Below are positions 47,632-56,129 of a DNA stretch of 62,200 bases, piece by piece. The position numbers and the translations under genes were made by a program. The stretch is from JAITWN01 sp964388175 (GTDB lineage: Bacteria; Pseudomonadota; Gammaproteobacteria; SZUA-140): positions 1 through 62,200 of the forward strand of contig CAYLYS010000006.1 of assembly GCA_964388175.1 (NCBI GenBank). The letters run 5' to 3'. Each line of letters starts with the position of its first letter. Position 1 is the first letter of the stretch. A model generated the notes under the pieces. The model saw nothing but the letters and a program-made list of their open reading frames with translations, had not been told where the DNA came from and ran no database searches.

Positions 47632-49514
47632 TTGCCTTGCGCGCGGTCGATGCCGTACTCCTTGAGCAGGGCGAGCGTGGCGGCGTTTTCGACGAACTCC
47701 GCCACCACGAGCTTGTCGAGCGCGCGGCCCATTTCGATCATCGACTTCACCAGCCGCTGATCGATCGGGTCGTTGAGCAGATTGCGGATGAAGCTGCCGT
47801 CGATCTTGAGAAAATCGACCGGGAATTGTTTCAGGTAATTGAACGAGCTGAAGCCGGTGCCGAAGTCGTCGAGCGCGAAGCGGCAGCCGATCGCGCGCAG
47901 TTCGTTGATCATGCTGCGGGTCTGTTCGTAGTTCGCCACCGCCGCCGTTTCCGTGATTTCGAAGGTGATCCGCTGCGCCGCCACGCCGGTGTCCGCGAGT
48001 GTGTCCCGTACCAGGGTCAGCAGGGCCGGATCCTGAAAGGCGTGAATGGACAGGTTGACGTTGAGCGCGATACCGCTCAGTGCCGGCGGCAGGCGGTGCA
48101 GCGTATCCAGCGCGTATGCCACCACCCACAGGTCGATGTCATGGATCAGCCCCATGCGTTCGGCGACCGGAATGAAGGCGTCCGGCGTGATCACCGTACC
48201 GTCGGCCTCGATCATGCGGATGAGCGCTTCATAGGCGACGACGTCGCCGCTCGCCAGATCGATCACCGGTTGGAACACCATGGTGAAGCGGTCATTGGCG
48301 AGCGCTTCGCGTATGCGCGGCACCCAGTCCACCGCTTCGCGCAGGATACTGGTTTCGAGGTCATTGTGATCGAAGCGATGGACCAGGTTGCGTCCGTGCG
48401 CCTTGGCCTCGAAACAGGCCTGCGCCGAGCGCGCCAGCGCTTCGCTGGCGGTGACCCGGTTGGCGGCGTCGATCAGGAGCACGCCGATGCTGGCGCTGAT
48501 CTGGTATTCGCGTTCGTCGGTGGCAAAGCGGTAGCGGTCGATGGTCTGGCGCAGCGACTCGGCGAACTGCATCGCCGCCGCCTCGCTGGTGTCCTCGAGC
48601 AGGACGGCATACTCGTCGGAGCTGATACGGGCGAGAATATCGCGCTGATGCAGCGCGGAACGCAGGAGGTTGGCGATGCTCATCAGCAGGCGGTCGCCGG
48701 CGGCATGCCCTTCGAGATCGTTGATCACCTTGAACTGATCGAGATCGATGTAGACCAGCGCGCCTGCCGCGCGCCGTTTGCGCAGGCGTTTGATCGCCGC
48801 TTCGAGCACCTGTTCGAAGCGGCGCCGGTTGGACAGACCGGTGAGATCGTCGTGCGAGACCAGATACTGCAGACGTGCTTCCATGACCTTGCGTTCGGCG
48901 AGCTCGGCTTCCAGCTCCGTTTCGCGCCAGCGGCGGATGTCGCGCTCGCGCTTGAGCAGCAGCGCCGCGACGACGCGCGGCACGAATTCCATGGCATTCG
49001 CCACCGGCAGCAGGACGACGTCGGTGGCGCCGGCGTCGAGGCATGCGGGCAGGGTGTCTTCATGCCAGGTGGCGCGCGGCAGCAGAACGATGATCGGCGT
49101 TTCGCGCCAGGCTTCGTGCGCGCGGATGGCGCGGCACAGCCGGTAGCTTTCCTCGTCCGCCGCGGCGACGTGCAGCAGCACGAGGTCGGTGCCGTGCAGG
49201 CGTCGTTCGACACCCTTCAGCAGGGCAAGCATTTCCTGCGCGCCGTGCACGCGCCGGAGCTGGGAGAATCCGCTCTGTGCCAGCATGGCGGCGGTGGCCG
49301 CGCTGCCGGTATCGCTGCCGGTGTCGCCACCAGTGTCATCGCCAATGTCATTTCGGGTGTTGCCGCCCACGTCATGGGCGGTGTCGTCGGCGACGAGGAT
49401 ATGCATGCGATGGATATCTTCGAGACGGGGCAGGAGGTCGTCATCCTGTCCGCCTTCGCCGGTGGGTATGGATGCCGCCTGGACGGCGTGATCTGAATTA
49501 CCGGTAGCAGCCAT
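47583..49514 (-). CDS. Pseudo-receiver / degenerate GGDEF / EAL protein (probable c-di-GMP phosphodiesterase)
   Basis: About 643 residues from the ATG at 49514 (GTG 49550 and ATG 49406 are alternatives). The N-terminal receiver-like domain has its phospho-acceptor replaced by His (LVLLHV) and carries a seven-unit tetrapeptide repeat after its first strand. The GGDEF domain is degenerate, with SSDEY at the active site and no RxxD inhibitory site, so cyclase activity is unlikely. The EAL domain keeps its metal and catalytic residues: EALIR, ITET, DDFGTG, LKIDGSF and EFVEN; the final motif reads QGN instead of QGY. It is probably an active phosphodiesterase. It overlaps the DUF2802 gene tail-to-tail. 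Confidence 0.9.
   Translation of the reverse strand: MAATGNSDHAVQAASIPTGEGGQDDDLLPRLEDIHRMHILVADDTAHDVGGNTRNDIGDDTGGDTGSDTGSAATAAMLAQSGFSQLRRVHGAQEMLALLKGVERRLHGTDLVLLHVAAADEESYRLCRAIRAHEAWRETPIIVLLPRATWHEDTLPACLDAGATDVVLLPVANAMEFVPRVVAALLLKRERDIRRWRETELEAELAERKVMEARLQYLVSHDDLTGLSNRRRFEQVLEAAIKRLRKRRAAGALVYIDLDQFKVINDLEGHAAGDRLLMSIANLLRSALHQRDILARISSDEYAVLLEDTSEAAAMQFAESLRQTIDRYRFATDEREYQISASIGVLLIDAANRVTASEALARSAQACFEAKAHGRNLVHRFDHNDLETSILREAVDWVPRIREALANDRFTMVFQPVIDLASGDVVAYEALIRMIEADGTVITPDAFIPVAERMGLIHDIDLWVVAYALDTLHRLPPALSGIALNVNLSIHAFQDPALLTLVRDTLADTGVAAQRITFEITETAAVANYEQTRSMINELRAIGCRFALDDFGTGFSSFNYLKQFPVDFLKIDGSFIRNLLNDPIDQRLVKSMIEMGRALDKLVVAEFVENAATLALLKEYGIDRAQGNHIGTPLTRIPLPGVD
49308..49391 (-). 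repeat. Seven-unit 12-bp tandem repeat in the receiver part of the EAL gene
   Basis: On the plus strand the units run GGTATCGCTGCC, GGTGTCGCCACC, AGTGTCATCGCC, AATGTCATTTCG, GGTGTTGCCGCC, CACGTCATGGGC and GGTGTCGTCGGC. In protein order they encode ADDT, AHDV, GGNT, RNDI, GDDT, GGDT and GSDT, placed directly after the first beta strand of the receiver fold. Confidence 0.85.
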
Positions 49515-49705
49515 GCTGTCAGCTCTTATCCATGGTCTCTTGCGTGACACGGTGCGTCCGTTCGCATCGCAGGCTTGTACGGCGGTCGTGATGGCGAACT
49601 GTCGCTGCGCTGCCGATAGGCACTGCGCGGCCTTGACGCATTATAGACCATTGCATCGCCGATGGCGGGTTTCCCGTCGCGGCGCTTTCACGGGTTTCGT
49701 CTGTC

Positions 49706-50614
49706 ATGGTTTCTAAGGTACAGCTCTGGTATACGCGCCGCGGCGCGATCGTGCAGGGCCCTTATCCGCGCGGCCTGATCGTGCGCTATGTCATCCTCGG
49801 CCGGATCGTCGCCGACGATGAACTGAGCGAGGACGGGATGAACTGGGTGCCGCTGAGCGCGCTGCCTGAACTGGTGCCGGTTCTCCTGCGTGACGAGGAG
49901 GCGGTCGCCCACCGTCTGGACGCCGCCAGGCGCTGGGAAAACGAACGTGAAAGCAAGGACCGGCGCCGCGAAGCCGCCGCCGTGGCAGATGAGCGGCGCA
50001 GCGGCCAGGAGCGCCGCAGCGGCGCGCATGAAGCGCGCGGCGCGGCGCTGCGTCATGAGGATTTCGCCGCGCATCTGGGCCGGCGCCGGCGTTTGCGCCG
50101 CATGGCGGCGACGATCGCGCTCGCCATGCTGGGCGCCTTGAGCGCCACCCTGGCTTTTTACCAGCCGGCGCCGCTGCCGGCATCTCCCGATTGCCGCCAG
50201 GGGCCTCGTCCCGGCATCAACTGGAACAACTGCGCGATGGATGGGCGTTCGCTCGCGCTGAGCGATCTCGCCGGCGCGCACATGAGCAATATGTCATTGA
50301 GCGGCGCCGAGCTCGGCGCCAGCCGGCTGAGCAATGCCGATCTCTCTTTCGCCAACCTCAGTCTCGCCGGGCTGCGGCGCGCGGATCTCAGCCAGGCCAG
50401 GCTGATGGGTGCGAGTCTGCGCGGCGCCGATCTCTCCGAAGCCCGTTTCGACGACGCGGATCTTTCCTATGCCGATCTGCAGGGCGCGGTACTGGCGGGC
50501 GCCAGCCTGCGCGGGGCGCGCCTGGACAGCGCGGTCTGGGTCGACGGCACTTTGTGCGGTCCCGGTTCGCTCGGCGAGTGCCGTCCGGCGCCGGCGCGGC
50601 GCCCGATCGAATAG
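49706..50614 (+). CDS. GYF-like / transmembrane / pentapeptide-repeat protein, function unknown
   Basis: A 302-residue protein with an unusual domain order. Residues 5-60 resemble a GYF_2/DUF4339-type module (LWYTRRGAIVQGPY, GMNWVPLSALPEL). A very charged, Arg/Glu-rich helix (about 70-130) leads to one membrane helix (about 133-152). The outer part has a Cys pair (163, 176), about 19 pentapeptide repeats of the A(D/N)LS type (about 181-275) and a second Cys pair (284, 291), which could cap the solenoid with disulfides. The likely topology is cytoplasmic N-terminus and periplasmic solenoid. The partner of the GYF-like part is unknown. Divergent from the EAL gene. Confidence 0.75.
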   Translation: MVSKVQLWYTRRGAIVQGPYPRGLIVRYVILGRIVADDELSEDGMNWVPLSALPELVPVLLRDEEAVAHRLDAARRWENERESKDRRREAAAVADERRSGQERRSGAHEARGAALRHEDFAAHLGRRRRLRRMAATIALAMLGALSATLAFYQPAPLPASPDCRQGPRPGINWNNCAMDGRSLALSDLAGAHMSNMSLSGAELGASRLSNADLSFANLSLAGLRRADLSQARLMGASLRGADLSEARFDDADLSYADLQGAVLAGASLRGARLDSAVWVDGTLCGPGSLGECRPAPARRPIE

Positions 50615-50655
50615 GGTTCCATTCAGGGCTGAATGGCGCGGAGCAGGACGCCGCT

Positions 50656-52293
50656 TCAGGCGGGCGCGGCCTCGATGTGCATCAGGATGCGCGCGGCGAG
50701 ACTGGCCGCATCCCCGTTCGTATCCCCGTTCTCATCCCCAGGCATATGCGCCGCCGCGGTGGTGTCGATCATCAGCACCCGTTCCCGCTCATCGTCGCCG
50801 ATCGGCTCATGGCTGGCCAACTGCTTCATGAGTACCTCGATGCCGGCTTCGGAAGCGTCGCTGCCGGGGCGACGCGCACTCACCCGTGCGCGCAGCACGG
50901 CTTCCGGCGCCTGGAAATCCAGGATCAGAAACGGCACCTGCAGATGGTCGGCGAGCGCGCGGAAGCGCTCGCGCTGCGCACGCTGCAGAAAAGTGGCATC
51001 GACCAGAACCGGAAAGCCGGCATCGATGACCGCGGCGGCAAGATCCTGCAGCCGCCGGTAGGTGCGCTCGCCGACATCCCGGGTATAGATGCCGCCGCCG
51101 GATGGCGAATGGCTGCGCTCTTCGGGTGCATAACCGGCGAGCCGCTTGCGCTCGACGTCCGAGCGGATGCGGATCAGGCCGCAGGGCGCGAGGAGCTCTT
51201 CGCTCATCGTGGTCTTGCCCGATCCCGAGAAGCCGTGACTGATGATCAGCGCGCGCGGTGGCGGACGGACGTACGTGCCGGCGAGTTCGATGTAGGCGAG
51301 CACGGCCGCGTAAGCGCCGGCGTCGTGCCGAGCGCCGTTCTGTCCCCCGTCCTGTACCCGCTGCGCGAGGCGCAGGCATTCGATCTTGGCGCGCACCATG
51401 GCGCGATAGACCTGGTAGTAACGCAGCAGCGCCAGCCCCTCGTAGTCGCCGCTGTGGTGCAGGTATTCGTTGAGGAAGAGCAGGGAGAGATCGCGCCGGC
51501 CACGCGCGTCGAGATCCATGGTCAGGAAGGCGATCTCGTTGACGACGTCGATCCAGCGCAGCTGCGGATCGAATTCCAGGCAGTCGAAGGGCGTCGGCCG
51601 GCCTTCGTGCAGGGTGATGTTGGCGAGATGCAGATCGCCGTGGCATTCGCGCACGAAGCCGGCCTGCCGGCGCTGCTCGAAGCGGGCGGCGAGCGTGGCG
51701 TGGCGGCGCTCCGACCACGTGGCCAGTTCGTCGAGGGTACGCGCCGCGCCGGCGCAGGCGGCGGGCAGGCGGATATGAGCGAAGTTTTCGCGCGCCGGTG
51801 CCGCGATCGCTGCCACCGTGCCATAGGGTGAATCAGGGCTTGCCCGGCCGCTTTCGGCATGAAAGCGCGCCAGTACCCGCGCCAGTGCGCGCAGCTGATC
51901 CGCCGTGAGTGCGCCGGCGGCGAGCAGACGGTCGAACTGTTCGTCCGGCGCGAACTGCACCATCTTCACCGCGTACTCCAGCGCCGGCTCTTCATCGCCG
52001 ACGCAGAGGCGCGGCGCCGCCACGCTGCCGCCGATGGCGACGACCTCGAGATAGAGCGCGGGCGCCAGGCGCCGGTTCAGGCGCAGTTCCTCTGCGCAGT
52101 AATGGCGGCGTTTCTCCAGCGTGCTGAAATCGAGAAAACCGAAATCGACGGCTTTCTTGATCTTGTAGGCATAAGGGCCGGTGAGCAGCACCCAGGAGAT
52201 ATGGGTTTCGAACAAGCGGAACGCCTGCACCGGATGCGGATAGAGCGCGGCGTTCTGCAATGAACGGATCAGTGCCGGATCCTGGTCCTGCAT
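50656..52293 (-). CDS. Fusion of aminoglycoside phosphotransferase-like kinase and P-loop ATPase
   Basis: A 545-residue two-domain protein of a family widespread in proteobacteria. Residues 1-330 form an APH-like kinase fold with the catalytic loop HGDLHLANITL and a metal-binding FDCLEFDP segment. Residues 345-520 form an AAA_33-type nucleotide kinase domain with Walker A GFSGSGKTT and a lid with Arg residues. The substrate is unknown. A 12-bp repeat near the C-terminus encodes GDEN, GDTN and GDAA. There is no evidence for antibiotic resistance. Confidence 0.88.
   Translation of the reverse strand: MQDQDPALIRSLQNAALYPHPVQAFRLFETHISWVLLTGPYAYKIKKAVDFGFLDFSTLEKRRHYCAEELRLNRRLAPALYLEVVAIGGSVAAPRLCVGDEEPALEYAVKMVQFAPDEQFDRLLAAGALTADQLRALARVLARFHAESGRASPDSPYGTVAAIAAPARENFAHIRLPAACAGAARTLDELATWSERRHATLAARFEQRRQAGFVRECHGDLHLANITLHEGRPTPFDCLEFDPQLRWIDVVNEIAFLTMDLDARGRRDLSLLFLNEYLHHSGDYEGLALLRYYQVYRAMVRAKIECLRLAQRVQDGGQNGARHDAGAYAAVLAYIELAGTYVRPPPRALIISHGFSGSGKTTMSEELLAPCGLIRIRSDVERKRLAGYAPEERSHSPSGGGIYTRDVGERTYRRLQDLAAAVIDAGFPVLVDATFLQRAQRERFRALADHLQVPFLILDFQAPEAVLRARVSARRPGSDASEAGIEVLMKQLASHEPIGDDERERVLMIDTTAAAHMPGDENGDTNGDAASLAARILMHIEAAPA
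50710..50745 (-). repeat. 12-bp tandem repeat in the kinase/ATPase fusion gene (three units)
   Basis: On the plus strand ATCCCCGTTCGT, ATCCCCGTTCTC and ATCCCCAGGCAT follow each other. They encode the GDEN/GDTN-type units in the linker before the last helix. Confidence 0.8.
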
Positions 52294-52476
52294 GGCGTTT
52301 CTCCTACAATATGCATGGCGATGTGCATAGCATTGTGCATGGCGGGGCGGGATCGGATCATTGTCGGCGCTAGGGCCACGGCCGACAAGCGCCGGTTTGC
52401 CGGCGCCGTCGCTTTGTCCCCCTCGCGCGCGACTCGGTGCTAGAATCCGGAGTGCATCGCTCTGGATTCATGCATC

Positions 52477-52992
52477 ATGACCGTTTACGCCGTCGATAAA
52501 CTCATCGCCGAGGCGCGCCGTCTCGCCGCCGATTACCGTGATACCACGGGCCGCCCGCTGGCCGGCGTCAGCGCCGAAATCAGTCGTTACGACGCTGCGC
52601 GCCTGCTCGACCTGGAATTGCAGACCGATGACGCCGGATTCGACGCGGTCGGCCGCGGTGCGCGTGCCGGACGGCGCATCCAGATCAAGGCGCGCGCGAT
52701 CTTCGACCAGGAAAAGTCCGGTCAGCGCATCGGCCAGTTGAAGATCGAGCAGCCCTGGGACAGCGTGGTGCTGGTGCTGCTCGACGAGCGTTTCGAACCG
52801 TTCGAGATCTACGAAGCCGAACGCGAAGACTTGCTGCCCGAACTCGAACGCGCCGCCGACAGCCGGCGCGCGCGCCGCGGCGCGATGTCGGTGGCGCGCT
52901 TCAAGGCGCTGGGTCGTCTGGCCTGGGCGCGCGAGGACGGCATCATCGAAGACGGCGTGTGGGACAATCGCCTCACCGGTCGGGAGCGCTGA
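52477..52992 (+). CDS. Uncharacterised protein upstream of yoaA (DUF6998-like)
   Basis: A 171-residue soluble protein resembling a family (DUF6998-like) found in many proteobacteria. Conserved-looking parts are EISRYDAARLLDLELQ, RRIQIKARAIF, WDSVVLVLLDERFEPFEIYE and the C-terminal MSVARFKALGRLAW. The order acidic residue - strand - QIKAR resembles the core of restriction-endonuclease-like nucleases, but I cannot establish this. It ends 11 bases before the helicase gene, so it is probably co-transcribed with it. Confidence 0.65.
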   Translation: MTVYAVDKLIAEARRLAADYRDTTGRPLAGVSAEISRYDAARLLDLELQTDDAGFDAVGRGARAGRRIQIKARAIFDQEKSGQRIGQLKIEQPWDSVVLVLLDERFEPFEIYEAEREDLLPELERAADSRRARRGAMSVARFKALGRLAWAREDGIIEDGVWDNRLTGRER

Positions 52993-53003
52993 GCGCCGCC
53001 GTG

Positions 53004-54977
53004 ATGGAGGAGGCAGCGCACGACAGGGTGGCCGATCTGCTCGGCGGACGAGGTCCGCTGGCGCAGCGCCTGGCGCGTTTCACGCCGCGTCCGCAGCAGC
53101 AGGAGATGGCCGCCGCGGTCGCGCGCACGCTGCGCCGCGGCGGCATGCTGGTCGCCGAGGCCGGCACCGGCACCGGCAAGACCTATGCCTACCTCGCCCC
53201 GGCGCTCGCCGCCGGTCGCAAGACCGTGATTTCCACCGGCACGAAGGCGTTGCAGGATCAGCTGTTCCATCGCGACATTCCGCTGGTCAGGGAAGCGCTC
53301 GCCGCACCGGTCACGGTCGCCCTGCTCAAGGGACGCGCCAATTACCTGTGCCGCTATCGCCTCGAACTCGCCGAACGTACGCCCGAGCTGGCCGAGCAGG
53401 AAACCGCCGCGCGCCTGCATGCGCTGCGCGAGTGGGCCGGATACACGGCCTCGGGCGAGATCGCCGAGTTTCATGCCATTCCCGCCGGTGATTCCATCTG
53501 GCAGCAAGTGACCTCGAATGCCGACAACTGCCTGGGGCAGGAGTGCCCGGCATGGTCCGAGTGCCACGTGGTCAAGGCGCGCCGCGCCGCGCAGGAAGCC
53601 GAACTGGTGGTCATCAATCATCATCTGCTGTTCTCCGATTTCCTGCTGCGCCAGGAAGGTTTCGGCGAGTTGCTGCCGGAAGCCGAGGCCTTCGTACTCG
53701 ACGAAGCGCATCAATTGCCGGATATCGCTTCGCGCTTTTTCGGCCTCGCCGTGAGCGGGCGTCAGCTGTCCGATCTGGCGCGCGATGCGGTGCGCGCCCT
53801 GCGCGCGGCGGGCGGCGCCATGCCGGCGCTGGAGCAGACGGCGCGGGTGCTGGAGCGCTCGGTGGACGGTTTCCGGCGCGCGCTCGGCGGCGTCCAGCGC
53901 CAGGCGGCGTGGCGCGAGGATGCCCAGAGCGTACAGAGCAGACAGACACAGGCCCTGCTGCGCCTGCGTGGCGACATCGACGCCATGCGTGATGTCCTCG
54001 AACAGTCCGCCGAGCGCGACAAGGGGCTGGAGAGCTGCTGGCGGCGCGCCCAGGCGCTGGCCGCGCGCGTGCAGCTGTTCGCGGCGGAGCAGAGCGAAGA
54101 GAGCGGTGCGGAGCACGTCAAATGGCTGGAGAGCAGCGCGCGTTCCTTCACCCTGCACGTCACGCCGATGGATTTTTCCGCCACCTTCCGCGACAGCATG
54201 TCGCGCTATCAGGCCGCCTGGATCTTCACCTCGGCGACGCTTGCGGTCGGTGAAGGCTTCAGCCATTTCACCTCGCGTCTCGGCATCGAGGATGCCGACA
54301 CGGCGCGCTGGGACAGTCCTTTCGATTATGAGCGCCACACCCTGTGCTATCTGCCGTCCGGCATGCCCGATCCGGGCACGCGCGACTATACCGCGGCGGT
54401 GGTGGCGGCGGCGCGGCCGGTGCTGGCGGCGAGCGCGGGGCGGGCATTCATGCTCTTCACCAGCCATCAGGGGCTGCGCGAGGCGGCACGCCTGCTGGCC
54501 GACGAGCCGCCGGGCTATCCGGTTTTCGTCCAGGGCGAGCTGCCGCATCAGGAACTGCTGGCCCGCTTTCGCGCCGCCGGCAACGGCGTGCTGCTCGGCA
54601 CCGCCAGTTTTTGGGAAGGCGTGGACGTGCGCGGCCAGGCGCTGTCCTGCGTCATCATCGACAAGCTGCCCTTCGCCTCGCCCGACGATCCGGTGTTCCA
54701 GGCGCGCGCCGCGCTGATCCGCGGACGCGGCGGCAATCCGTTCCGCGATCATCAACTGCCCGCGGCGGTGATCACGCTCAAGCAGGGCGCGGGCCGCCTG
54801 ATCCGCGATTACGATGACTGCGGCGTGCTCATGCTGTGCGATCCGCGGCTGCTGAACCGTTCGTACGGTCGTGTCTTTCTCGCCGATCTGCCGCCCATGC
54901 CGCGCACCTCGTCGCTCGAAGAAGTGCAGGATTTTTTCCAGGCGCCGGCGCTGCGCGCGGCGGCGGTGCCGTCATGA
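53004..54977 (+). CDS. yoaA: ATP-dependent DNA helicase, YoaA/DinG (XPD-like) family
   Basis: A 657-residue superfamily 2 helicase. Motif I is AEAGTGTGKTYAY (near residue 55), the DEAH box reads LDEAH, and the four iron-sulfur cluster cysteines are visible in order (NYLCRYR, DNCLGQEC, SECHVV). The C-terminal motifs FWEGVDVRG and LKQGAGRLIRDYDD are typical. Such helicases act in DNA repair with polymerase III chi subunit. ATG 53004 or the GTG just before it is the start. The stop overlaps the tsaB start by four bases. Confidence 0.94.
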   Translation: MEEAAHDRVADLLGGRGPLAQRLARFTPRPQQQEMAAAVARTLRRGGMLVAEAGTGTGKTYAYLAPALAAGRKTVISTGTKALQDQLFHRDIPLVREALAAPVTVALLKGRANYLCRYRLELAERTPELAEQETAARLHALREWAGYTASGEIAEFHAIPAGDSIWQQVTSNADNCLGQECPAWSECHVVKARRAAQEAELVVINHHLLFSDFLLRQEGFGELLPEAEAFVLDEAHQLPDIASRFFGLAVSGRQLSDLARDAVRALRAAGGAMPALEQTARVLERSVDGFRRALGGVQRQAAWREDAQSVQSRQTQALLRLRGDIDAMRDVLEQSAERDKGLESCWRRAQALAARVQLFAAEQSEESGAEHVKWLESSARSFTLHVTPMDFSATFRDSMSRYQAAWIFTSATLAVGEGFSHFTSRLGIEDADTARWDSPFDYERHTLCYLPSGMPDPGTRDYTAAVVAAARPVLAASAGRAFMLFTSHQGLREAARLLADEPPGYPVFVQGELPHQELLARFRAAGNGVLLGTASFWEGVDVRGQALSCVIIDKLPFASPDDPVFQARAALIRGRGGNPFRDHQLPAAVITLKQGAGRLIRDYDDCGVLMLCDPRLLNRSYGRVFLADLPPMPRTSSLEEVQDFFQAPALRAAAVPS

Positions 54978-55660
54978 AGCTGCTGGCGATCGAGACCTCG
55001 ACCATCGCCTGTTCCGCGGCGCTGTCGCTTGCCGGCGAGGTGTGTGAGCGCTATGAGCTAGCGCCGCGCCGTCATGCCGATCTGCTGCTGCCGATGATCG
55101 ATGAGCTGCTGGCCGAGGCCGGCATCGGTATCGATGCGCTCGACGCCGTCGCCTTTGCGCGCGGACCGGGTGCGTTCACCGGGCTGCGCATCGCCGCCAG
55201 CGTCGCGCAGGGCATCGCCTGGGCGGCGGCGTTGCCGGTGGTGCCGGTGTCGACGCTCGCCGCGCTGGCGCAGGGCGTGGTGAGCGAGGGCAGCGCCGAG
55301 CGCGTGCTGGCGGCGATGGATGCGCGCATGGCCGAGGTCTATTGGGGCGCGTATCGCGGCGTGAACGGTATCGTGCGCCTGCAGGGCGAGGAATGCGTGT
55401 GCGCGCCGGCGCGGGTGCCGCTGCCGGAAGGCGAGGGCTGGTTCGGTGGCGGCGACGGCTGGTCGGCGTACGGCGCGCTGCTCGATGAGCGTCTCGGCGC
55501 GCACGTCGGCGGACGGGATGCGGCGCGTTACCCGCGCGCCCGCGACGTCGCGACGCTTGCCGTGCATCATTACGCCGAGCACGGCGGTCTGCCGGCGGAG
55601 CAGGCGCTGCCCGTTTATCTGCGCGACCGGGTGGCGCAGCCGCCGGCGCCGCGCGGCTGA
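54974..55660 (+). CDS. tsaB: tRNA threonylcarbamoyladenosine protein TsaB
   Basis: A 228-residue non-catalytic ASKHA protein that partners TsaD and TsaE in making the t6A37 modification of tRNA. Motifs are LLAIETSTIACSAAL at the start, LLPMIDELLAEAG, and FARGPGAFTGLRIAASVAQG. Coupled to yoaA by an ATGA overlap, an arrangement common in gammaproteobacteria. Confidence 0.96.
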   Translation: MKLLAIETSTIACSAALSLAGEVCERYELAPRRHADLLLPMIDELLAEAGIGIDALDAVAFARGPGAFTGLRIAASVAQGIAWAAALPVVPVSTLAALAQGVVSEGSAERVLAAMDARMAEVYWGAYRGVNGIVRLQGEECVCAPARVPLPEGEGWFGGGDGWSAYGALLDERLGAHVGGRDAARYPRARDVATLAVHHYAEHGGLPAEQALPVYLRDRVAQPPAPRG

Positions 55661-55712
55661 TGTCCATCGCGGAATATTTTCGGCTGCGGAATATTTTTAC
55701 AGGGAGACTGTC

Positions 55713-56057
55713 ATGAGCGATTGTCTGTTCTGCCGCATGGCGCGGGGCGAGATCACCCCGGCCATCGTTTACCAGGACGATGAGGTCCTGGCTTTCAGCG
55801 ACATCAACCCGCAGGCGCCCGTGCACTGCCTGGTCATTCCGCGGCGCCACATCACCACGCTCGACGACCTCGCGCCGGACGATGCCGGCCTGATCGGACG
55901 CATGTATCTAGCCGCGCAGCGCATCGCCGCGGAACACGGGCTCGACCAGACGGGTTACCGCACGGTGATGAACTGCAAGGACGACGGCGGGCAGACCGTA
56001 TTCCATATCCATCTGCACCTGCTCGGCGGCCGGCGGATGCACTGGCCGCCGGGGTGA
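55713..56057 (+). CDS. hinT: Histidine triad (HIT/HinT) nucleotide-binding protein
   Basis: A 114-residue HIT protein, probably a purine nucleoside phosphoramidase. The N-terminal Cys pair (CLFCRM) could bind zinc and the catalytic triad HIHLHLL lies near residue 100. AGGGAGA precedes the ATG. The leader contains GCGGAATATTTT twice, 17 bases apart. Confidence 0.94.
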   Translation: MSDCLFCRMARGEITPAIVYQDDEVLAFSDINPQAPVHCLVIPRRHITTLDDLAPDDAGLIGRMYLAAQRIAAEHGLDQTGYRTVMNCKDDGGQTVFHIHLHLLGGRRMHWPPG

Positions 56058-56129
56058 GGGCGGGCGGGTGCCCGCCCATGCGTCGCCGGTATCATTATTG
56101 GTACCGTATTGGCACCGTGACCGGCACTG

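Noticed and set aside
50656..52293. Aminoglycoside resistance gene
   Set aside because: The APH-like domain belongs to a large general kinase fold and is fused to a P-loop ATPase; nothing points to drug modification.
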